From positions 932,501 to 996,500 of the forward strand of contig NZ_CP110848.1 of NCBI RefSeq assembly GCF_026240635.1: a DNA stretch of 64,000 nt. Reading direction: 5' to 3'. The stretch comes from Trichothermofontia sichuanensis B231 (lineage in GTDB: Bacteria; Cyanobacteriota; Cyanobacteriia; B231). Each line of letters starts with the position of its first letter. The stretch's first letter is position 1. Below, piece by piece: positions 45,174-53,123 of this stretch. The position numbers and the translations under genes were made by a program. Below the pieces are notes generated by a model. That model saw only the letters and a list, made by a program, of their open reading frames with translations, did not search any database and was not told the origin of the DNA.

Positions 45174-46250
45174 ATGTTACTTTCCCACCAGATTTATCCT
45201 GTGATTTGGCAGGACCCCCATGTCTTGCTGGTTGATCAAACCCGACTTCCCCATGAGTATGCGGTGGTTGAGGTGAGCCGTTTAGAGGATATGGCTCACG
45301 CCATTAAGACGATGATTGTTCGAGGTGCCCCGGCGATCGGGGTAGCAGCAGCCTATGGGATGTATTTGGGGGCACGGGAGATTGAAACGAATGATCGCGA
45401 GACGTTTCTGGTGGCTCTAGAAGCGGTGGCTTGCACACTGGAGACCACGCGTCCGACAGCGGTGAATTTGTTCTGGGCAATTGCCCGGATGTTGAAAACC
45501 GCTCGCCAAACGCTGGGGTCGGTGGACACTCTCAAGCAGGTGTTATTGGAAACAGCCCAAGCGATCCAAGCGGAAGACTTGCAGACCTGTCAGGCGATCG
45601 GAGCGGCGGGCTTAGCGGTGTTGCCCAAAGATCCGGTCCAGTTGCGCCTGTTGACCCACTGTAATGCGGGGGCACTGGCGACAGCGGGCTATGGGACAGC
45701 ACTGGGGGTGGTGCGATCGGCATGGCAGGCGGGACGGCTGGCACGGGTCTATGCCGATGAAACGCGGCCCCGCTTGCAAGGTGCCCGTCTAACCACGTGG
45801 GAGTGTGTCCATGAGGGGATTCCCGTCACCTTGATTACGGATAATATGGCTGCCCACTGTATGCAAAAGGGTCTGATTGATGCGGTGGTGGTTGGGGCCG
45901 ATCGCATTGCTGCCAATGGGGATACGGCGAATAAAATTGGCACCTACGCCGTGGCCCTAGCGGCTAAGGCCCATAACATCCCCTTTTTTGTGGCTGCGCC
46001 TGTCTCGACGATTGATTTTGCATTAATCGAAGGTAGCCAGATCCCGATCGAAGAACGGGATGCAGAGGAAGTCTCACGAATCGGTGACCTGCCGATCTGT
46101 CCGCCCGGTGTTGAGTTCTATAATCCTGCGTTTGACGTGACGCCTGCCCAGTTGATTACGGCTATTATTACCGAGCACGGGGCCTTTCACCCGAATGAGC
46201 TAAAAGCCCAACTGCATGACCTGAAGGGGTTGGGGTCAGAACGCGCCTAG
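45174..46250 (+). CDS. mtnA: S-methyl-5-thioribose-1-phosphate isomerase
   Basis: A 358-residue MtnA enzyme of the methionine salvage pathway, converting MTR-1-P to MTRu-1-P; the fold is shared with eIF2B. Family blocks are [16 protein letters not shown], the catalytic Cys in [29 protein letters not shown], the catalytic Asp in [20 protein letters not shown] and [10 protein letters not shown]. Start at [12 protein letters not shown] is the family-like beginning; ATGs at 45132 and 45168 are in frame upstream. The 3' end overlaps by 4 bp the convergent pentapeptide-HNH gene. Confidence 0.95.
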   Translation: MLLSHQIYPVIWQDPHVLLVDQTRLPHEYAVVEVSRLEDMAHAIKTMIVRGAPAIGVAAAYGMYLGAREIETNDRETFLVALEAVACTLETTRPTAVNLFWAIARMLKTARQTLGSVDTLKQVLLETAQAIQAEDLQTCQAIGAAGLAVLPKDPVQLRLLTHCNAGALATAGYGTALGVVRSAWQAGRLARVYADETRPRLQGARLTTWECVHEGIPVTLITDNMAAHCMQKGLIDAVVVGADRIAANGDTANKIGTYAVALAAKAHNIPFFVAAPVSTIDFALIEGSQIPIEERDAEEVSRIGDLPICPPGVEFYNPAFDVTPAQLITAIITEHGAFHPNELKAQLHDLKGLGSERA

Positions 46251-47443
46251 AGGGAATAAACCTCTGGCCAAACGGGCATTGACTCCCGCTGCCACTGGCA
46301 TTTCTCCAGATGAGTAGCCAGTGCCTCCGCACTAGGACGGATCTCCAGATTACTGGGGAAATTGACCTTACGGCCATTGAGCCTTCCGTAGATCGTCTGG
46401 ACCAACCACGGGGCAATGAGTACCGAGGAGGTACAGGGATCGATCGCCAGCAAATGCAAGTCAAACAGGACATGTAAGTCTGCCCGTAGCAGCAGACAAT
46501 TAGTGGGGTGATTGGTCTTCTCGCCAGCATAGGGAAGGATATAGGCCACCTCCAATACCTGCACTGCCGTACAACCTGAGACCACACAGCGTTGTTGATA
46601 GGCATCCAACAGTTTCTGGCGCAGTTGAGTATGCCCTTTACGCAACAGTAACGATCGCAAAATCCGCCCCCGGCCCTCCTCCTGATTATTGGGTTGGAAC
46701 AGGTTAATGGCATCAGCCTGGAGGAACGCTGTCCACTCAGCCTCTATAGTTAACTCCTCTGCCGCCTTTGGGGCAAGCGGGCGGGCGACTGCCGGTACAA
46801 CGATCGTGGCCTCAGCCGCAACCGCAGGCACCTCACCAGTTACCACCCCATTGGTGACTGGCGGTAATTCAGACAAGACCTCCTCATCGGACATGGGTAA
46901 GTAAATGGAGGGCTTGCGCACCCGTGCCAACAGCTGGTCACGATCGGCCTCACTGGGTAAAATGGCATCGGTTAAGTCTGCTTCCTCTAACTCGGCCCCA
47001 GTCAGGTCCGCCGCTTGCAAGATGGCTCCCCGCAAATCCGCCCTCTTCAGATTGGTTCCTCTAAGACTTGCCCCCGTCAAGTCTGCGGCCCGCAAATCAG
47101 CCCCACACAGGGATGCCTCATCGAGGATGGCATAGCTCAGATCCGCCGTGTTTAAGCTAGCGCCGCAGAACATCCCCCGCGTACAATCCGCCCGGTAAAG
47201 TTGAGCAGCCCGCAAATCAGCCCCAATCAAATTGACTCGCTGCAAATTGGCCTGGGTGAGATTGGTTTGCCACAACTCCGCCCCGATCAGTTGGGCCTGG
47301 GTTAGGTTGGCCCGTTCTAGCTGTGCCCCACGCAGATCAATAAACTCCAGACTGGCACCGGCTAGGTCAGCCCGCAGCAGCTCAACCTGTTGAAAATCGC
47401 GCTGACCTCGACGATAGCGCCGGAGTAGTTCTCTCACTTTCAT
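46247..47443 (-). CDS. pentapeptide-repeat protein fused to HNH nuclease-like domain
   Basis: A 398-residue fusion. Residues about 18-170 are pentapeptide repeats of the A(D/N)Lxx kind ([20 protein letters not shown] and on), which form a right-handed beta-helix. A linker rich in Pro/Val/Ala follows, then a C-terminal HNH_2-type domain: [37 protein letters not shown] and [12 protein letters not shown]. In this family the first histidine normally stands in an AHI context; here it is Tyr (VAYILPY), while the Asn and second His remain. The nuclease may be inactive or altered. Start at [13 protein letters not shown]; the longer frame adds 31 unlikely residues. Confidence 0.82.
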   Translation of the reverse strand: MKVRELLRRYRRGQRDFQQVELLRADLAGASLEFIDLRGAQLERANLTQAQLIGAELWQTNLTQANLQRVNLIGADLRAAQLYRADCTRGMFCGASLNTADLSYAILDEASLCGADLRAADLTGASLRGTNLKRADLRGAILQAADLTGAELEEADLTDAILPSEADRDQLLARVRKPSIYLPMSDEEVLSELPPVTNGVVTGEVPAVAAEATIVVPAVARPLAPKAAEELTIEAEWTAFLQADAINLFQPNNQEEGRGRILRSLLLRKGHTQLRQKLLDAYQQRCVVSGCTAVQVLEVAYILPYAGEKTNHPTNCLLLRADLHVLFDLHLLAIDPCTSSVLIAPWLVQTIYGRLNGRKVNFPSNLEIRPSAEALATHLEKCQWQRESMPVWPEVYSL

Positions 47444-47747
47444 CGATGCATTCCCCCTTCCCAGTGAACCTGTGCTGCCCTCGACACTAGCCAGACTCAA
47501 AGACTGTGATACCCCATGTGGCCTGATCATGGCCATTTCAAGGGGGTCATTTATTCTTATTCAGGCAAAATAGTCTTGATCCGGGTATTTCTCCCCTCTC
47601 CTCGCCGGTGAAGTTACCAATGGCGAGAAGATTCCAATTGTCGATAATTCTCAAAATGATTCGGTTTTTCTGGGTTTATGCGAAACACATGTAGCGTCTC
47701 CACCAGTAATGCTCAAAATTCTCCACCAGTAATGCTCAAAATCATTC
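47444..47747. other. intergenic region with short tandem duplication
   Basis: No gene seen. CTCCACCAGTAATGCTCAAAAT occurs twice in direct repeat within 47697-47742, and a related ATTCTCAAAATGATT lies shortly before. Confidence 0.55.
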
Positions 47748-47854
47748 TATAGTCATTGCAATTTAGGCTAAAACAGCACCCTCACCCCCAGCCCCTGTCC
47801 CAGAGCGGGAGAGGGGAGTGAAAAACTGTATCGCTCTTATTGGGATTGACCATA
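47748..47854 (+). repeat. dispersed repeat family B
   Basis: From TATAGTCATTGCAATTTAGG to TTGGGATTGACCATA, 107 bp, with the CCAGAGCGGGAGAGGGGAGTG core. Confidence 0.85.
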
Positions 47855-47868
47855 AATTTGATCACTAC

Positions 47869-48123
47869 TGACAGCCTTTACCTAATTTACTCAGGACACA
47901 TTTAAGAGGACACATTTAAGGCTTGGATCTCGATTCGACCGGCAATCCTCATTCCCCAACCCCTGCTCCCAAACGAGGTGAGCCGCAAATTGTTGGCGTA
48001 ATTTGTCGCTTCAAGCACCTCATTCCCCAACCCCTGCTCCCAAACGAGGTGAGGGTCGCACCAGAGGTATACCCCCCTCCTACCCAGGTAAAACTGTACT
48101 TTATGATTGAGGTAAAGGCTGTA
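47869..48123 (+). mobile_element. MITE-like repeat family A with internal duplication
   Basis: Left end TGACAGCCTTTACCTAATTT, right end ATTGAGGTAAAGGCTGTA. It is longer than other copies because a segment starting CCTCATTCCCCAACCCCTGC appears twice (near 47947 and 48019), with GACACATTTAAG also doubled near 47895-47920. It ends 105 bp before the methyltransferase gene. Confidence 0.82.
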
Positions 48124-48227
48124 CGGGCCGTAGGTGTGTTTATCCTCGGTCTTGAAACGTCCTGGTAGCCAGTCAGGATCGCGTTAGACTGGGGGACGGT
48201 CTGAAACCGAATCGGGGAAGTCGATGT

Positions 48228-49025
48228 ATGGATCAATTAGCACGGGAGCGAGCCTTTCACGATGCCTGGGCGGCAGCGATCGTCGTTGATGGTATTCGCG
48301 TCCAGGACTATTTTGAAGCCTGCACGGCTCCCGAAAACCGCTTTATCCTCAAACACCTGGGTCCGCTTGCGGGAAAATCGCTACTGGATCTGGGCTGTGG
48401 TGCCGGTGAAAATAGTGTGTACTTTGCCCAACAGGGGGCACACTGTGTCGCAGCAGATTACTCCCCTGGCATGGTTGAAGTGGCCCTCAAGTTAGCAGCC
48501 GCTCATCACATCCACATCGAAGGTCGGGTTATGAATGCAATGGCGATCGACGTTCCCGATGCCCAGTTTGACATTGTCTACGTGGCTAATCTGCTGCACC
48601 ACCTACCTGATCCCCAGCAGGCCATTTGTGAAATGCATCGCGTCCTGAAACCGGGCGGTAAATTGTGTTTTTGGGAGCCGTTAAAACATAACCCTGTGAT
48701 TAACGTCTATCGCCGGATCGCCACCAAGGTTCGCACCGAAGATGAGCAACCTTTAGATATTCAGATTGTAGATTTTGTGCGATCGCGGTTTAGCGATACC
48801 CAATATGATACCTTCTGGCTGGCAACCCTCTGGATTTTCCTCCAGTTTTACCTGATTGAATGGGTCAACCCCAACGAAGAGCGCTATTGGAAAAAAATCA
48901 TTGTTGAACATCAACGTCTGGCCAAGACTTATACACGATTGGAAAAGTACGATCGCTGGCTCAAGCGCTATCTGCCCTGGGCCAAACGGTATGCCTGGAA
49001 CCTCGCGGTTGTTGCGACTAAATAG
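48228..49025 (+). CDS. class I SAM-dependent methyltransferase
   Basis: A 265-residue enzyme with motif I LLDLGCGAGENSVYFA, motif II-like VAADYSPGMVEVAL, IVYVANLLHHLPDPQQAICE and the LKPGGKLCFWEPL segment. The C-terminal part contains a hydrophobic stretch (ATLWIFLQFYLIEW) and a basic end, suggesting membrane proximity and a lipid or quinone-like substrate; that is inference. ATG start. It is alone on its strand, preceded by a repeat cluster. Confidence 0.87.
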   Translation: MDQLARERAFHDAWAAAIVVDGIRVQDYFEACTAPENRFILKHLGPLAGKSLLDLGCGAGENSVYFAQQGAHCVAADYSPGMVEVALKLAAAHHIHIEGRVMNAMAIDVPDAQFDIVYVANLLHHLPDPQQAICEMHRVLKPGGKLCFWEPLKHNPVINVYRRIATKVRTEDEQPLDIQIVDFVRSRFSDTQYDTFWLATLWIFLQFYLIEWVNPNEERYWKKIIVEHQRLAKTYTRLEKYDRWLKRYLPWAKRYAWNLAVVATK

Positions 49026-49273
49026 CCGGGTTGACTGACCCATCTTTTGCCCTCATCCCTAAATCCCTTCCCCCACCAAGGGCAAAGGGACCTTAACCCG
49101 AAACCCTGGCCCTCACCTCTCTCTCAGTGCAGGAGGGTGAGGGCGATCGCAGATTCCTGAGTTAGGCTTAGACATTCCCCCGTGAATCGATTACCGTAGA
49201 CAGCGACGTTCTAGTCAGTCTCTTTTGCAGCCCTTAACGACTAGCAACTGATCACTTCCCCTGATTGTGGGTG
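49026..49273. other. intergenic region before the pilus-type cluster
   Basis: Contains a fragment of the widespread CCCTCATCCCTAAATCCCTTC repeat near 49050-49140. No gene seen. Confidence 0.4.
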
Positions 49274-49711
49274 ATGCTTATGCGCCAGTTTCTATGGTTT
49301 CGATCGGCTCTCTTGGCCCTAGGGTGCCTGACCAGTCTCGGAAGCTTAGCGGCCCAGGCCGAGGTTAAGTTTGAAGTGGTGACGCCTGGAGTTCTGGAGG
49401 TGGTTTCAGGCCAGGGTAATGTACTACGCACAGCCATACCGGCCACACTCAAAATCCACACGGATACCCCCCTCCGACTGCGGCTCGAACCACCCTCATT
49501 GGTGTCAGGGGCTTCCCCCGAAGCCGCTGATACCCGCAAACGTGCCACCGTGAAATTTAACGAAAGACTGGTAGCCAGTGATGATCCAGACCCACAACTC
49601 CGGCTGCCCCAAGGTACCAGCGAATTAGTGGTTGAGATGGCGATCGAGCGCCCCAGCCTCTTTCATGCCGGGTCTTACCTTTATCAGATTAATCTTTTTA
49701 CTATTCCCTGA
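49274..49711 (+). CDS. small secreted protein upstream of pilus genes
   Basis: A 145-residue exported protein with signal peptide (LWFRSALLALGCLTSLGSLA, cut near AQA). The mature part is beta-rich (VKFEVVTPGVLEVVSGQGNV ... LRLRLEPPSLVSGASP) and ends HAGSYLYQINLFTIP, a pattern like the last strand of spore-coat-U/fimbrial subunits (xAGxYxYxVxLT). It may be a minor pilin or tip protein of the following chaperone-usher-type cluster. ATG 49280 (MRQFLWF) is an equally good start. Confidence 0.65.
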   Translation: MLMRQFLWFRSALLALGCLTSLGSLAAQAEVKFEVVTPGVLEVVSGQGNVLRTAIPATLKIHTDTPLRLRLEPPSLVSGASPEAADTRKRATVKFNERLVASDDPDPQLRLPQGTSELVVEMAIERPSLFHAGSYLYQINLFTIP

Positions 49712-49747
49712 ACAGCGACAAAAACGATCGCGCCGCCTAAAAAGCTA

Positions 49748-49773
49748 GACACGATACATGCAATTATCGTGTC
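49748..49773. other. 9-bp perfect stem-loop after the small secreted gene
   Basis: GACACGATA-CATGCAAT-TATCGTGTC, 37 bp after the stop codon. There is no T-run behind it, so it is not a classical terminator; it may protect the mRNA end or be an operator. Confidence 0.55.
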
Positions 49774-50347
49774 AAACGCTGATCATGCTGGGATTAGAGC
49801 AATGACAAGGAAACGAGTGGCCATGATTAGCCAGCGATTATCCGCATGAAGAATTGTAAATAGGTGACAGGTTACCTTCACCCATGTTAGGCTAGAGTGC
49901 GAATAGGGGGCCTATTTAACAGCCTTAAGCCCGGTAAGCCTTGATAAGCCTAGTTGTGATGACTAGCTTGGATTAAAGGTGTGAAAGCGCCAATGATTTA
50001 GTGCTAGTGATCTTTGGATCTGATCTAAGGATCTTTTAGGGATCTTTGCTCTATGTTTAGCCCCTTTTGGTTACGAAAACTCATCCTGAGATAGATTTCG
50101 CACCATCAGGCTTGCATTAGAATTTAGCTCAAGATCCTGAGCTAAGCTTTGCTAGAGTCTAATTAGCTATTTCCGGCTAAGCAGTGTGATTCTAGTTCGA
50201 TAGAGGATAACAGGGTTTCGAGATTCTGGCAAGGGTTCTTTCCCTTAATTTTTTCAGGCCGCTGTGATTCTATTTGCTATTTTTCTATTTGCTATTTGCT
50301 CAACTATTTGCTCAACAACGTTGAAACAGTGTTGAAGGAGAGCTGTT
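49774..50347. promoter_or_regulatory. long AT-rich leader/promoter region of pilin gene
   Basis: More than 550 bp without a gene. It is rich in GGATCTTT/AGATC motifs (49990-50060) and CTAAGC/AGCTAA runs, and has a triple GCTATTTGCT-like repeat just before the pilin gene (50271-50310). The length suggests regulated expression of the pilus cluster. Confidence 0.4.
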
Positions 50348-50835
50348 ATGCTGCATCGGATTCTTGGTATTTGGCCTTAGTTGCGATCGGAAGTGTTGCC
50401 TTTAGCTCCACCGTGAAGGCACAACCGTTCGCGGTGCCATTTCAAGGGACAATCGAAGCCAATTGTACTGCCGGATCAACTACCCCAGGCACATTAACTG
50501 CATTAGGTACTGGAACAGGGTTCAACACGAATACACCGGGAGAAATTACCCTGACGTGTAATGGGTCTGCAAACTACAGTATTGACAATGTTGTCCTGGT
50601 ATCTACTGCTAACCCTCCTGGGATCGCTGAGCCTAGTACTGGCGTTACCAAGTCAGCAACAGTCTACAATTCCACAAACGGCAGTCAGGCTGATTGGAAT
50701 GGAACGCCCCAACAGCAAGGTACAGTGGACGCTGGTCAGAATAATCTAGAGGTACAAATGACTGTGACTTGGCCTCAGGCATTGCCAGCTGCCACGTACA
50801 ACTATGAAGTTCGTTTTACTGTCGCCAATCCCTAG
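50348..50835 (+). CDS. spore-coat-U/fimbrial-type major subunit, apparent frameshift in signal peptide
   Basis: Mature part begins at about QPFAVPFQGTIEANCTAGST and ends QALPAATYNYEVRFTVANP, typical of SCPU/CU-pilus subunits with two conserved Cys (EANC, LTCNG) and a C-terminal donor-strand-like end. The best ribosome site, GAAGGAGAG, stands 5 nt before ATG 50348, which reads MLHRILGIWP then stop. The pilin frame is one base away. Restoring one T in ATTTGG (near 50376) would give MLHRILGILALVAIGSVAFS, a perfect signal peptide. As it stands only weak upstream TTG/GTG starts are in frame. It is either mutated, regulated or a sequencing error. Confidence 0.72.
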
Positions 50836-51004
50836 TTAGTTAGGTTGGGTCAAAGCCAGGACAGCTCCAATTGCCGCGGATAAGTGTCGTAAGTGTCGGA
50901 GGGGAGATCTGTTGCATGGATTTGACCCAATTACCCAATGGAATGAATCAAGGGGATGGCAGCCCATTCGCCTGGAATATTGTGAGAGAGAGCGTTGGAT
51001 CGGT

Positions 51005-51044
51005 ATGGCATTGAATTTTTCGTCATGGCATTGAATTTTTCGTC
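51005..51044 (+). repeat. 20-bp tandem duplication over the chaperone start codon
   Basis: ATGGCATTGAATTTTTCGTC occurs twice in direct succession (51005-51024 and 51025-51044). Both copies begin with ATG but in different frames; the first gives a nine-codon peptide ending TGA at 51032-51034. Confidence 0.95.
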
Positions 51045-51894
51045 GCTGCTAAGGCGTCCATTTGTCTACCTGTTTATGGGTGCCTTGATGGAGAGTGTTT
51101 TGGCATGGCCTCGGATGGCACTCGGTCAAATGCAGGTGTCGCCTCTGCTCATTGAAACTCAGGCGAGGCGAGGGCAGGCGCAGGGCGTTGTGAGTGTTAC
51201 TAACGTCAGTGATAGCCTCTTGCGGGCAAGGGTTTATGCGGAACCGTTTACCTATACGGATACGGGTCTACAATTGCTCGCACCAGGGACAACGGCAGGG
51301 GATCTTACTCCCTACCTTCAGTTTTCTCCCACCGAATTAACGGTGCCCCCTGGAGCAACCCGCCGGATTCGTTTAATGACTCGTTTCCCGCCCAGTGTAC
51401 CCAGTGGCGAGTATCGAGCCATGATTTTCGCGGAAACGCTCTCTGACCCTAGTGAAGTGGCGATTCCCGATCGCTCTGCTGAGGGAGAGGCTGCTGGACC
51501 TGTAATGACAATCAAGGTTCGGATCGGCTCAGCCTTTTATGTGCGGCAAGGAGAGGCCACTAGCCATTTGAAAGTAGTGGGTGCCATTTGGAATCCTGTT
51601 TCCCGGAATCTCCAATTGCGCCTGGAAAACACCGGTACGGCATCAGAGCAAGTTGGTGTGGAGTGGCAACTTAAACAAGGGGAAAGTCTGATTAGCAAGG
51701 GTTCTTTACCCCCCTCTACCGTTGTTGCCCAGAGCCAACGTCACCTGCAACTGAGGCCAGCGAACCCTGATACGACGTCCTTACCTGCTGGGGATTACCA
51801 ACTGGTGGGGGAAGTCTTTTGGGTGGAAGCCGATCGGCCCCAACGGCTACCCTTTAATCTGACGGTGACGATTCCTAGCTATAGCTCACCCTAA
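51025..51894 (+). CDS. periplasmic pilus chaperone (PapD-like)
   Basis: A 289-residue exported protein. The signal region is PFVYLFMGALMESVLAWP; the mature chain starts near GQMQVSPLLIETQARRGQAQ and shows two Ig-like domains, with FSPTELTVPPGATRRIRLMT (the conserved Arg-containing G1/F1 area) and SGEYRAMIFAE of PapD-like chaperones, then a second domain LQLRLENTGTASEQVGVEW. Such chaperones complete the fold of pilins and deliver them to the usher. The start codon lies in a duplicated segment, so an out-of-frame upstream ATG may compete for initiation. Confidence 0.78.
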   Translation: MALNFSSLLRRPFVYLFMGALMESVLAWPRMALGQMQVSPLLIETQARRGQAQGVVSVTNVSDSLLRARVYAEPFTYTDTGLQLLAPGTTAGDLTPYLQFSPTELTVPPGATRRIRLMTRFPPSVPSGEYRAMIFAETLSDPSEVAIPDRSAEGEAAGPVMTIKVRIGSAFYVRQGEATSHLKVVGAIWNPVSRNLQLRLENTGTASEQVGVEWQLKQGESLISKGSLPPSTVVAQSQRHLQLRPANPDTTSLPAGDYQLVGEVFWVEADRPQRLPFNLTVTIPSYSSP

Positions 51895-52265
51895 CCCAAT
51901 TGTCTGGTTATTTTTCAGGAGGGCAGTTAACATAGAGGTAATTCTGAGTGATTGAGAGCAACAACACGCTGACCTTGAGCGATCGTGGTCTAGTGCAGCC
52001 CACCATGAATGATGTAAGGGAATGATGTAAGGTCTGTAGTAGTGGCTCTAGCCTGCAACGACTAAAGTCGTTACTACGAACAGGGCTAAAGTTTATGTTT
52101 GCTGTACTAGCCAGATCCTTTGGGGGTCAGATACATCAGGTTAATCTACTAACATTAATCTACTGACAGGTTCCAAGTAAAACTAAATACCCGCAAGCAG
52201 CACAAACGCCGAATTTTGCTAAGTAGCAAGGTTCATTTGATGATTTGATGTGAGGAGAGATCGTT
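51895..52265. other. intergenic region with small cyanobacterial palindrome
   Basis: AACGACTAAAGTCGTT (52057-52072) followed by ACTACGAAC is a short hairpin that I associate with dispersed repeats in many cyanobacterial genomes. GGAATGATGTAA is doubled near 52006-52030. No gene seen. Confidence 0.5.
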
Positions 52266-53105
52266 GTGAGAAGATGGAGCTGCTTCCTGGCCCTGTGCAT
52301 GGGCTATCCGTTTGGGTTGGCAATGGAAGCAACCGCCCAACCAACCCTATTGGGGAACCCTCTATCCCCGGCGCACCCGCCTGTGCCAACGGCGGTTGAA
52401 CTACCCTCGCTAACGGCAGATAGGGTGGCTGAAACGCCGGTTATACCGCCTACCAAACCGCCGTCGCGTGAGCAGTTTAGCACGTTTCCCGTAGGTGTCA
52501 ACTTAGGTTCCCGTAATAGGGTTCCCAGCACCTTTGTGCGGGGGGTAGAAGTCAAAAATGAAGTGGTGGATTTTGGGCAATGGTTGTTGCCATTTGACGT
52601 TGTGGTTACCGCGTTACAGTTGCGGGTAACCCCCTTAGAAGATGGGCAATTAGAACTCCGATCGCCCGGTTTGGTCGTGCGCCTCAATCCTAATGAACTG
52701 GCGATCGATCCGGAACTGGGTCAGGTTATGTCGATCCAGGAGATTCAAGATCGCTTTGGGGTGCCCAGCGAATTTGATGTCAATGAATATGCGATCGTCT
52801 TCAACCCACCCTGGTTAGGGATGGGGGGGCGAGGGGGGCCTCGTCCTGGCGACCAGCCCATTGAGTTGGAGGGTCTCGCAGAAGTCACTGCCGCCCCCTT
52901 TACCCTTGGCACCGTCAGTCAAGAGGCGGCTATCAGTGGTACGCGATGGGAGTCGGATTTTCCGCCTGATTCCACCGATTATCGCGGCAATTTGCGGGCT
53001 GTGGGAACCCTGCTCGGCGGAAGCTGGTTTGTGCGCACCCAGCAAACCGAATTAGATAACACCGCCACTTGGAAACTCAGTGAGTTCCAGTACTTTCGTC
53101 CTTGA
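52266..53105 (+). CDS. usher-like protein, N-terminal part, ended by in-frame TGA
   Basis: A 279-residue exported piece: signal peptide (CFLALCMGYPFGLAMEATAQ), a Pro-rich linker, then LPFDVVVTALQLRVTPLEDG and GLVVRLNPNELAIDPELGQV, the N-terminal module found ahead of cyanobacterial fimbrial ushers. It stops at TGA 53103-53105. The frame continues without another stop into the next gene (ATTDYIVATQPRFWVNSEQE), and the flanking residues read smoothly. I infer one original gene of about 915 codons split by a single nonsense change, for example CGA to TGA. Confidence 0.72.
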   Translation: MRRWSCFLALCMGYPFGLAMEATAQPTLLGNPLSPAHPPVPTAVELPSLTADRVAETPVIPPTKPPSREQFSTFPVGVNLGSRNRVPSTFVRGVEVKNEVVDFGQWLLPFDVVVTALQLRVTPLEDGQLELRSPGLVVRLNPNELAIDPELGQVMSIQEIQDRFGVPSEFDVNEYAIVFNPPWLGMGGRGGPRPGDQPIELEGLAEVTAAPFTLGTVSQEAAISGTRWESDFPPDSTDYRGNLRAVGTLLGGSWFVRTQQTELDNTATWKLSEFQYFRP

Positions 53106-53123
53106 GCCACAACTGACTATATT

